NCBI GenBank assembly: GCA_003648395.1
Contig: QMPB01000392.1
Span: forward strand, 1-5,184
Length of the DNA stretch: 5,184 bases
DNA from: Bacteroidota bacterium
Lineage (GTDB): Bacteria > Bacteroidota > Bacteroidia > Bacteroidales > UBA1556
Direction: 5' to 3'
The position numbers and the translations under genes are program-made. This document shows positions 1 to 5,061 of this stretch, in pieces. Numbering within the stretch: the stretch's first letter is position 1; every line of letters begins with the position of its first letter. The notes beneath the pieces are model-generated. The model made no database searches. It saw only the letters and a list, made by a program, of their open reading frames with translations, and was not told the DNA's origin.

Positions 1-76
1 AGAAATCACCTCTAATTGGATATTCACGCTCTCCTTTTCTTAATTTGTAATCTGCTATTTGTAATGGATTTTTCAT
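1..76 (-). CDS. N-terminal fragment of an unidentified protein, running off the window
   Basis: An open frame starts at an ATG (74-76 on the plus strand) and stays open for 25 codons to the left edge. It begins MKNPLQIADY and continues with a charged stretch rich in K, R and E. The family is not recognisable from so little. It lies on the same strand as the other genes, which fits one transcriptional direction through the element, but about 700 bases of non-coding sequence separate it from the next gene, so it probably has its own promoter. No clear ribosome binding site is visible; the bases before the ATG are A- and T-rich, which is usual for Bacteroidota. A chance open frame of this length cannot be excluded. 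Confidence 0.5.
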   Translation of the reverse strand, partial: MKNPLQIADYKLRKGEREYPIRGDF

Positions 77-106
77 AATTGTAAAATGTTTTTAATTATA
101 ATATAA

Positions 107-309
107 TGAGTAAAATAATGACCAGTATTACATTTCTACTAGGACAAGCTATTGTAAATACTCTTTAATAAAGTTTTTCCACAGGATTGAGTTAATATTA
201 AATACAACTTGGCTGTATTTCTATGGGTAATGTTGTGCTTTACTATATGTAATTAGTGTTAGTTTCTTCATATTTTTAAATTTACTGAGCAAAATAATGA
301 ACTAGTATT
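107..309 (+). repeat. Pair of 23-24-base direct repeats (TGAGYAAAATAATGA...AGTATT)
   Basis: Positions 107-129 and 286-309 share TGAG-Y-AAAATAATGA followed by a slightly varied link and AGTATT; only a few bases differ and the copies are 179 bases apart. A third, shorter match, TGAGCAAAATA, lies on the opposite strand at about 522-532. The repeats are not within a gene. They could be protein binding sites or remnants of a duplication; their role is unknown. Confidence 0.6.
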
Positions 310-399
310 CTTTAATCCTATTAAGATTAAAATAACTTAACCCAAATTTACATAATAGTTATCATACTTTGACAAATAATCAAGATTATTTCTAAAATA

Positions 400-437
400 T
401 AAGTGTTTATACTTAGAAGACTACGTATAAACACTTA
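400..437. repeat. Perfect 13-bp inverted repeat with GTATAAACAC core
   Basis: TAAGTGTTTATAC (400-412) is the exact reverse complement of GTATAAACACTTA (425-437), with a 12-base spacer. There is no T-tract after either arm, so it is not a typical terminator; a dimeric protein binding site or replication/transfer hairpin fits better. The inner ten bases recur near the end of the primase-helicase gene at 1483-1492, which argues that the motif is recognised by something. Confidence 0.65.
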
Positions 438-705
438 GTGTATTATTATTTGCAAACAACCTCTATGTACAGACACTGAGCTGAATACGATACTTTATAG
501 CTTTTGCGACACTCTTTTCTATATTTTGCTCATTTAATGATTTTTGGTTCATTATTGCCAATATTTAAGTTGGGTATCGTCTTTTCTTAGCTTAAAAATG
601 CTTGTTTTGGGTAGTTGTATATAAAAAGCGAATGATTTTTAGGAATAACAAAATATATGACAAATTGATAATTTATACATGCCTATTTTTATTAAGGCGT
701 CAGAA

Positions 706-736
706 ATTTTCAATTATAATTTACATAATTGAAAAT
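706..736. repeat. 12-bp AT-rich inverted repeat downstream of the receiver-like gene
   Basis: ATTTTCAATTAT (706-717) and ATAATTGAAAAT (725-736) are perfectly complementary around a 7-base loop. It lies about 40 bases past the stop codon of the receiver-like gene, so it may stabilise the 3' end of that transcript or help end it. The stem is almost pure A/T and lacks a clear U-run, so it would be a weak intrinsic terminator. Confidence 0.45.
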
Positions 737-745
737 ACTAATTCT

Positions 746-764
746 AAAGCAAGAATGCTTTTTC
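746..764 (+). terminator. Small hairpin between the receiver-like gene and the 12-bp inverted repeat
   Basis: AAAGCA (746-751) pairs with TGCTTT (756-761) around an AGAA tetraloop, and T-rich sequence follows on the plus strand. On the minus strand the same stem appears 14 bases after the stop of the receiver-like gene but is followed by AGAATT rather than a U-run. It may mark the 3' end of that transcript together with the neighbouring inverted repeat. The stem is short, so confidence is low. Confidence 0.3.
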
Positions 765-777
765 TCTTAATTAATTA

Positions 778-1152
778 CTAACACCTTTTTTTAATAGTAC
801 TAATATATTTTCCTATGCGTTTAATATCGTCTCTAACATTAAATAGAGTTATACTGCTCTCAATGGAATCTGTCTCTAAATCACTTAGCTTATCCACTAT
901 TAATACTACTTTATCTTTCTTGGTAAAAAACGTTGCAATAAGGCGCATAATACGCTCTGTATCATCCCTATTCATGGTGCTTATATTAATAATAAACAAA
1001 TCAAAAAAGCACTTATCAACATCTGCGTAGAATAAAATAAATTGCTCAAATTTACTATAAGATTTTACTAAGGAAACTTTCTTCTGTCGTTGTAAATATA
1101 GGGTAATACCTTTATTTAATATAGGCATTGGTTCAATTAAAGCTATCTTCAT
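778..1152 (-). CDS. Stand-alone degenerate receiver-like (pseudo-REC) protein, 124 aa
   Basis: The start MKIALIEPMPILNKGITLYL resembles the first strand and helix of response-regulator receivers of the LuxR/NarL type (usual form: two acidic residues, P, and a following KG or EG). A second strand runs through DLFIINIS (51-58), where the phospho-accepting Asp would be expected but Asn56 is found. Only one acidic residue (Glu7) remains of the first acidic pair. The position of the conserved Thr/Ser after strand four is Val86 (KVVLIVDK), and the final conserved Lys appears replaced near Asn105. The protein ends after about one receiver length, with no DNA-binding output domain and no membrane segment. 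Inference: it acts by protein contact and not by phosphotransfer, perhaps controlling a regulator of the element. It sits behind a long leader with a terminator-like stem, so its expression may be conditional. The receiver assignment rests on pattern recognition and should be checked by profile or structure comparison. Confidence 0.6.
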   Translation of the reverse strand: MKIALIEPMPILNKGITLYLQRQKKVSLVKSYSKFEQFILFYADVDKCFFDLFIINISTMNRDDTERIMRLIATFFTKKDKVVLIVDKLSDLETDSIESSITLFNVRDDIKRIGKYISTIKKRC

Positions 1153-1353
1153 GGGGTCATGGTTTTAGTTTTTATTTCCCACAAAAAAAACGTGGGCCTA
1201 TTACTTACCTGACTTAAGGCTACCATGGCCACGCACAAATAAGAATAGCCCACGCGTAAGCGCGAGCATATACTTAATTCTTGTGCAATTCAATTGTGGT
1301 ATTTTAAGTCAAGAATAAAGCTACTGCTCTAATATTTTATTAATGCAAATATA
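1153..1353 (-). promoter_or_regulatory. Structured leader region of the receiver-like gene
   Basis: This intergenic DNA contains an island of GC-rich pairing segments in an otherwise AT-rich window. Visible complementary pairs: CGTGGGC (1191-1197) with GCCCACG (1248-1254); GGCTA (1218-1222) with TGGCC (1226-1230, one G-T pair); CGCG (1253-1256) with CGCG (1261-1264) around TAAG; GCACAA (1233-1238) with TTGTGC (1281-1286); TGACTTAA (1210-1217) with TTAAGTCA (1304-1311). Some of these overlap, so more than one fold is possible. On the minus strand this would be transcribed as the 5' leader of the receiver-like gene. It could be an attenuator, a riboswitch-like element, a separate small RNA ending in the T8 tract, or a DNA hairpin site such as a transfer or single-strand origin. 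No known RNA family was recognised. Confidence 0.5.
1183..1254 (-). terminator. Intrinsic terminator-like stem with T8 tract before the receiver-like gene
   Basis: Read on the minus strand, CGTGGGC-TATT-CTTA (1254 to 1240) pairs with TAAG-TAATA-GGCCCACG (1207 to 1191): 15 base pairs with two single-base bulges. Eight T residues (1190 to 1183) follow directly. The 32-base loop contains its own small hairpin. The T-tract ends 30 bases before the ATG of the receiver-like gene. Directly after it, GTGGG (1182 to 1178) can pair with CCCAC of the 3' arm, giving an alternative structure that competes with the terminator stem. It could end the long primase-operon transcript, end a small RNA, or work as an attenuator. 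Confidence 0.55.
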
Positions 1354-1380
1354 CTATTAATAAGTACGTTTTTAATAAGT
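1346..1380 (-). promoter_or_regulatory. Candidate promoter (-7 box TATATTTG) with two 9-bp direct repeats upstream
   Basis: On the minus strand TATATTTG (1353 to 1346) fits the Bacteroidota -7 pattern TAnnTTTG. Directly upstream are two exact copies of ACTTATTAA (minus strand, 1380-1372 and 1365-1357) with a 15-bp period, where an activator could bind. The -33 position shows TTA and not TTG/TTTG, so the promoter would be weak or activator-dependent. A start here would give a leader of about 155 bases up to the T8 tract. Such boxes occur by chance in AT-rich DNA. Confidence 0.3.
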
Positions 1381-1519
1381 AATTTTAATTCAATAGCGCA
1401 TTTATTCACAAATAATCATTTAATACTAATTATTTAAACTATGTATTTTTCTGCAAATTTGTATTTATACCTACATATTACCGTATAAACACCTACGATT
1501 AAGGACTTCTATTTAAGTC
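1354..1519. other. AT-rich part of the intergenic region with possible origin-type motifs
   Basis: This part contains TTATTCACA at 1402-1410, which fits the general DnaA-box form TTATNCACA, the palindrome GTATTTATAC (1461-1470) and GTATAAACAC (1483-1492). No open frame is apparent. Being next to the primase-helicase gene makes a replication origin of the element conceivable, but a single DnaA-box match in AT-rich DNA is weak evidence. Confidence 0.25.
1461..1492. repeat. Imperfect inverted repeat carrying another GTATAAACAC copy
   Basis: GTATTTATAC (1461-1470) is a palindrome and is followed 12 bases later by GTATAAACAC (1483-1492). The second block is identical to the core of the inverted repeat at 400-437, and both inverted pairs have a 12-base spacer. 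The shared layout (arm, 12-base gap, arm) at two places about 1 kb apart suggests binding sites of one protein, possibly the primase-helicase or the small HTH protein (inference). Confidence 0.45.
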
Positions 1520-1521
1520 CT
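1502..1521 (-). terminator. Hairpin overlapping the stop codon of the primase-helicase gene
   Basis: AGGACTT (1502-1508) and AAGTCCT (1515-1521) form a perfect 7-bp stem with a 6-base loop. On the minus strand it begins inside the TAG stop codon of the primase-helicase gene and is followed by TAATCG, so there is no real U-run. It may protect or process the 3' end of the transcript, or end it weakly. Confidence 0.4.
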
Positions 1522-3577
1522 AATTTGCTGTGTTTACAAGAATATACGCATTTTGCATACTGCTTTCCTTCCTAATTATTAAGTTATCTCTCATAAGTTT
1601 AATATAATTGCGTGCCATTCGCTCTTTAATATCAAAATGCTCCATTAAATAATCACCTAGTTCCGACGATTGTATTATCGAATTGTTTGCAAATTTGTGT
1701 TGCGCAAAGCTTTTTAGCTTACTAATTTTCTTGCTTTGGAAATCTCCTTTTTCCATAAAGCCAATAAACTCATGCTGCTGAATAGAATCTTGCCAAGCAA
1801 ATTGTATTATGGGAACTGTTAACGGATTTGCTTCACGAAGTTTTATAGCTTTTACAATGCTATTATCTTGGTCTTTATGCTTTTCAACTGATAATATACC
1901 TGAAGCTTTTCTCTGTAATTCTGAGCCTAAATGCCCCCTTAATTTTATGCCACTTGGATTCATATGCAAAACACAAATTATTAAAGTATTATATTGATGA
2001 GCCATTTGAAAAAGTTTATTTATCAATTCTACAGATTGTTCTTCGTCATTTACACTACTAATTAAATCTGCTATTCCATCAATTACAATAAGGTGTATTC
2101 CGTTAAATTCGTAATAAAACTTATCTACACTTTCAATGATAGTTTTAAAACGCTCCTTTCTGTTCAAAGCCACTAGGCTATAAGCCTTAAACCATTCTGG
2201 TAAATCATTTATTGCAGCACGTCTTTTTACACTGTCGATATTTTTATGTAGCTGCACTATAGATTGCTCTGTATCAAACATTACAACAGCCTGCGAGTTT
2301 GCATTATCGTTAATTATTACTCCAAGTGTATCAATATCATCTTTCATAGGATTTAAACAGCCAGATATAATTGCAGCAACAAAATTTGATTTACCACTTC
2401 CTTCCGTTCCAGTTATGCCAATAATGTTTCCTGGGCTTCCTATACTCGACTCATTTATACTCAAAATAGAAGGCTGTATCTTTGGAGGATTATTAAGATT
2501 CACTTCACAAGTTTTTAAGGTATTAATTGTATTTATGTAAGTTTTATTAAGCTCATTTACAAATAATTGCAATAAGTCACCTTTAGAATTTCCTAAATTG
2601 AAAAAATCAGAAATATCTTTCTCATTTTTTTCACCAGACAATGGAAGTAATAGTTTAAGGAGTCCTAATTGCTTATTTTGATTAACAATTGAATCCATTG
2701 ATTTTATTCCTGTTTTATCACAATCATAAAGCATTGCAATATGATTAAACCTTTTGGAAAACTCATATAATATTTCTGTTTTAATATTCGCAGTCTCACT
2801 ATTAAAGCATATCGCATTAAAGCCATTGGCACTTAAACTTAGTACATCCTTTTCTCCTCCAGTGATGAATAGTAAATCATCCTTTAAAGGAAGTTGCTCT
2901 AAACCAAATATATAATCAGTTTCTTTCTTTCCTATAAACAAAAATCTCAATTTTGAGAAAGGCCTATAAAGCTTTGTGTAATCATTAAAACAATAAGCAA
3001 ATATCGGCTGGCTTGAGTTTGAATTTATTGTATAGTTCTTTTTAGAAGACGATATTCCATTAAATGACGCTACTGATTTTACATTGTATTTTCTTAATAT
3101 TTCGATATTAATACCATACTTACACCAATAATCTATTTCTTGGTTTCTGAAGTTTTGATAATTTATATTTCCAATCTTCTGATTATCATCAAATTTCAAT
3201 TTTGCTTCAATATTAGCACTTTGTTTTTGCTGTTGGGGTATTTCACTATCTGTTTTTCTCTCAAGCCCTAAAGCTAAATCATTATTAATCAACTGTAATA
3301 ATGAGAGAAAACTTATCTTACTGTTTAAATCAAATGACCTTAACCTACCTATAAATCCAATACAATCAACTGGTCTTTCATTCTCTCCGAAATCTTTAAA
3401 TTTATAGCGATTACTATTTTTATCTAAGTAAATATTACAAGAGGGCTTTGAATCATCATAAAATGGGCTTTTAAAGGGCTTTCGTCCACCATCAAAGCTT
3501 GCACCAAGGTAGTGTTTAAAAACATCTAAGCCACGGTTAGTTTCACTAAGTAAGTCATTAATATCTATTGAGTTCAT
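1520..3577 (-). CDS. Toprim / RecA-fold ATPase primase-helicase of a mobile element, 685 aa
   Basis: Predicted to prime and unwind DNA when the element replicates or transfers. Domains in order: (1) residues about 15-100 resemble the start of DnaG/CHC2-type primases (KSPFYDDSKPSCNIY at 36-50, then YKFKDFG at 58-64), but the zinc-binding Cys/His set is absent, with only Cys47 and Cys72 nearby. (2) A Toprim domain at about 225-300 has ITGGEKD with Glu242 and YDCDKTG with Asp285/Asp287. (3) A RecA/RepA-like ATPase at about 370-600 has Walker A GTEGSGKS (390-397), DTE at 435-437, Walker B LIVIDG ending at Asp500, and LHMNPSG around His538. (4) A C-terminal segment at about 630-680 looks like a winged helix. 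Its ATG lies 11 bases after the stop of the small HTH gene, so the two are probably co-transcribed; TAG ends it inside a hairpin. Related proteins are common in Bacteroidota islands and prophages, so a phage-type origin is an alternative. Confidence 0.85.
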   Translation of the reverse strand: MNSIDINDLLSETNRGLDVFKHYLGASFDGGRKPFKSPFYDDSKPSCNIYLDKNSNRYKFKDFGENERPVDCIGFIGRLRSFDLNSKISFLSLLQLINNDLALGLERKTDSEIPQQQKQSANIEAKLKFDDNQKIGNINYQNFRNQEIDYWCKYGINIEILRKYNVKSVASFNGISSSKKNYTINSNSSQPIFAYCFNDYTKLYRPFSKLRFLFIGKKETDYIFGLEQLPLKDDLLFITGGEKDVLSLSANGFNAICFNSETANIKTEILYEFSKRFNHIAMLYDCDKTGIKSMDSIVNQNKQLGLLKLLLPLSGEKNEKDISDFFNLGNSKGDLLQLFVNELNKTYINTINTLKTCEVNLNNPPKIQPSILSINESSIGSPGNIIGITGTEGSGKSNFVAAIISGCLNPMKDDIDTLGVIINDNANSQAVVMFDTEQSIVQLHKNIDSVKRRAAINDLPEWFKAYSLVALNRKERFKTIIESVDKFYYEFNGIHLIVIDGIADLISSVNDEEQSVELINKLFQMAHQYNTLIICVLHMNPSGIKLRGHLGSELQRKASGILSVEKHKDQDNSIVKAIKLREANPLTVPIIQFAWQDSIQQHEFIGFMEKGDFQSKKISKLKSFAQHKFANNSIIQSSELGDYLMEHFDIKERMARNYIKLMRDNLIIRKESSMQNAYILVNTAN

Positions 3578-3588
3578 GAATTACTATT

Positions 3589-3861
3589 TTAATGACTATT
3601 ACTTTCTAAAAACCTTTCAATTTCAGTTACCTTAAATCTATTTTTACGATTATACTTAACTGCTTTTATATCTCCTTTCTTAAGAAGCTTATATATAGTT
3701 CGTTTCGAAATATTTAGCATTTGACTAGCTTCATCCATATCCACGAATCTATTTTCTAACTTGGCTTTTTCGTTTACAGCTATCGAGAAATTATACTCAA
3801 TATTGTTAAGTTTTTTCATAATTGTCTCAAGCACTTTTGAGTCCATTGTAATAAGTTCCAT
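3589..3861 (-). CDS. Small excisionase-type helix-turn-helix DNA-binding protein, 90 aa
   Basis: Residues 39-88 form a typical MerR/excisionase-family winged HTH: FVDMDEASQMLNISKRTIYK gives the two recognition helices, followed by LLKKGDIKAVKYNRKNRF as the wing and VTEIERFLES as the closing helix. The first 35 residues are probably helical and may mediate dimerisation. The frame can be extended upstream to a TTG at 3909, but that would place codons through the 17-bp inverted repeat and a possible -7 box, so the ATG at 3861 is preferred; a second ATG at 3846 (85 aa) is also possible. Known: small proteins of this kind serve as excisionases or regulators in Bacteroides elements (for example Xis2-type in CTnDOT, Orf2x in NBU1). 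It lies between the RteC-like gene and the primase gene, which fits such a role. Whether it directs excision or only regulates transcription cannot be told. Confidence 0.8.
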   Translation of the reverse strand: MELITMDSKVLETIMKKLNNIEYNFSIAVNEKAKLENRFVDMDEASQMLNISKRTIYKLLKKGDIKAVKYNRKNRFKVTEIERFLESNSH

Positions 3862-3873
3862 ATTGTAAATATT

Positions 3874-3912
3874 AATTTGTTTGCTGCAAAAATACTTTGC
3901 AACAAACAAATT
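3874..3912. promoter_or_regulatory. 17-bp inverted repeat (candidate operator/promoter) before the HTH gene
   Basis: AATTTGTTTGCTGCAAA (3874-3890) and TTTGCAACAAACAAATT (3896-3912) are complementary at 16 of 17 positions around a 5-base centre. In minus-strand RNA the single mismatch is a G-U pair. Across the centre the minus strand reads TATTTTTG (3894-3887), an exact TAnnTTTG -7 box; no matching -33 box is seen at the usual distance. A start just downstream would leave a leader of about 20 bases before the ATG at 3861. The arrangement suggests an operator lying over a promoter, bound by the HTH protein itself or by the RteC-like protein. An RNA hairpin ending or processing the upstream transcript is the alternative. 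Confidence 0.55.
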
Positions 3913-3947
3913 TTTACTCCTGTGGAACTCTTGATGTGTGATTTTAA

Positions 3948-4766
3948 TTAAGCATAAAGTTCTTCTGCACTGTTCTCAAATACATTAGCAAGCTCTTTTA
4001 AAAATGGAGTATTTGCTTTTTTTCGCATTTTGGCTGACCGAAGCACTCCATTTGGGTCTTCTATATTAAAATTAAATATCCAAGAGAATAAATCTACAAG
4101 GTTTTTTCTATTAAGTGGTCCTCCTGAACTTACAAACGAATCCGAAGAGAATAATGCGTGTAATAATTCCATAAAATCGGTTTGACTTCGTGCCCACTTT
4201 ATACTAGGACTTGTATTATTTTCAGGAAATAAAGACAACTTTTTACTAATTCTTGTTTTCCTCTTATTTACGATAACTGGTATTACTATTCCTTTAGTTC
4301 TAATTCTTTCTAACATTCTCAGTCTATGTTTGAAATAATCTACTAAGCTATTAGCAAGATAAAGTTTTAAATCAAAAAAGTAATTAATCATTTCTATAAC
4401 TTGATCTTTATACTTCTCTTTTAGCTTAAACGAATTCTCTATTTTTACTGTTCTAATAAAGTCTTTATTAGCATTAAGATAGTTCTTTCTCAGTGCTTTA
4501 ATTTCAAATTTCATGGATTCTATATACATAATCATTTTGTCAATATCCTTTGCAGCAAGTATTTTTCTGTCAAATTTATATTTGCATCTTTTAATTATTT
4601 TTTGAAGATGAGTTTCATAAATATCCAAACTCGCTTGTCCATTAAAACTAATATCAAGTATATATCTTTCTTCAAATAGGGTTATTACTTTTTTTGGCAT
4701 TTTTCTACCAAAGACTAAATTTGATGTTCTAATTTCATCAATAATTTCACTAATTCTACATTTCAT
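3948..4766 (-). CDS. RteC-family regulatory protein, 272 aa
   Basis: The C-terminal part carries the features I associate with the RteC family: WARSQTDFMELLHALFSS (191-208), the conserved segment KNLVDLFSWIFNFNIEDP (221-238), and a basic closing block RSAKMRKKANTPFLKEL (243-259). The N-terminal two thirds are rich in helices and Lys, with no membrane segment or signal peptide; a possible coiled-coil stretch lies around 70-155. The length is in the usual RteC range. Known: in CTnDOT, RteC is a DNA-binding activator of the excision operon and is itself switched on by the RteA/RteB two-component system. Here it is the gene next to the attachment site and is followed, 86 bases later, by the excisionase-type HTH gene, so it may activate that gene. 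No RteA/RteB genes are in the window. No convincing promoter was found upstream, and the ATG start has only an A-rich leader. A gene name is not given because family members differ between elements. Confidence 0.8.
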   Translation of the reverse strand: MKCRISEIIDEIRTSNLVFGRKMPKKVITLFEERYILDISFNGQASLDIYETHLQKIIKRCKYKFDRKILAAKDIDKMIMYIESMKFEIKALRKNYLNANKDFIRTVKIENSFKLKEKYKDQVIEMINYFFDLKLYLANSLVDYFKHRLRMLERIRTKGIVIPVIVNKRKTRISKKLSLFPENNTSPSIKWARSQTDFMELLHALFSSDSFVSSGGPLNRKNLVDLFSWIFNFNIEDPNGVLRSAKMRKKANTPFLKELANVFENSAEELYA

Positions 4767-4840
4767 TTATTATTTACTTTTTAGTATATTTTATAAGAAT
4801 AAAAGGAGCAAATAAAATAAAATAATAAATCGAAATTTTC

Positions 4841-4886
4841 ATTGGCAATTTGGCAATGCTATATAAAAGCATTGCCAATTGCCAGT
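4841..4886. repeat. Long imperfect inverted repeat upstream of the RteC-like gene
   Basis: GGCAATTTGGCAATGCT (4844-4860) faces AGCATTGCCAATTGCC (4868-4883) around a 7-base loop; pairing is perfect except for one extra T in the left arm, and it extends a few bases outwards. Each arm contains TTGGCAAT/ATTGCCAA twice. No T-tract follows on either strand, so this is more likely a protein binding region (integrase arm site, excisionase site or operator of the RteC-like gene, about 75 bases upstream of its ATG) than a terminator. Confidence 0.55.
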
Positions 4887-4992
4887 ACTAATTATTGAAA
4901 AGAAATAAAAAAAAATGTATTCGGAGCTAAATAATTTTTATATTTACCAAATCAAAAATATTTGGCTAGAGAAGGTCTTTTACTGCCAAATA
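4848..4992. repeat. Cluster of ATTTGGC / GCCAAAT motifs near the attachment site
   Basis: ATTTGGC occurs at 4848-4854 and 4960-4966, GCCAAAT at 4985-4991, and the shorter CCAAAT at 4947-4952. The pair TATTTGGC (4959-4966) and GCCAAATA (4985-4992) forms an 8-bp inverted repeat. A second 8-bp inverted repeat, GTCTTTTA (4975-4982) and TAAAAGAC (5010-5017), interlocks with it. Tyrosine integrases and excisionases bind short repeated arm sites on the element side of the attachment core; position and repetition fit this (inference). Confidence 0.4.
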
Positions 4993-5061
4993 TAAGCAAA
5001 ATCGTTACCTAAAAGACATGTGCTCTTTGTAAATACATGACATTCATATGATTAGAAGGGT

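Larger units (their letters stand above)
77..777. other. 700-base intergenic region without a recognisable gene
   Basis: No open frame of convincing length or composition was found. The stretch is extremely AT-rich and holds several repeats listed separately: two copies of a TGAGYAAAATAATGA motif, a 13-bp inverted repeat around 400-437, a 12-bp inverted repeat at 706-736 and a small hairpin at 746-761. Its length and repeat content suggest a regulatory or replication/transfer region (inference); eroded coding sequence is an alternative. Confidence 0.5.

Noticed and set aside
106..168. 20-codon plus-strand frame beginning MSKIMTSITFLLG, hydrophobic and toxin-peptide-like
   Set aside because: Short, without a visible ribosome binding site or antisense RNA; its start lies in the direct repeat whose second copy at 286-309 does not keep the frame open.
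175..183. TTTTCCACA as a DnaA box
   Set aside because: One mismatch to the core at a conserved position, alone and without neighbours; expected by chance in AT-rich DNA.
343..350. TAnnTTTG -7 box on the minus strand (TAAATTTG)
   Set aside because: No -33 element at the required spacing (nearest TTTG is 22 bases away) and the nearest gene start is more than 250 bases downstream.
681..698. GCCT/AGGC hairpin
   Set aside because: Only four base pairs with a 10-base loop; too weak to call.
815..1030. Plus-strand open frame of 71 codons
   Set aside because: It lies antisense inside the receiver-like gene and its translation shows no recognisable pattern; treated as a shadow frame.
1183..1311. 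Retron, group II intron, CRISPR or integron attC site in the structured region
   Set aside because: No reverse transcriptase, spacer-repeat array, intron domain or attC consensus ends are present; only generic complementary segments are seen.
1809..1997. Plus-strand open frame of 62 codons
   Set aside because: It lies antisense inside the primase-helicase gene, whose ATPase motifs explain the sequence.
4915..4995. 26-codon plus-strand frame beginning MYSELNNFYIY
   Set aside because: It runs through the interlocking repeats near the attachment site, lies opposite the gene direction and has no recognisable features.
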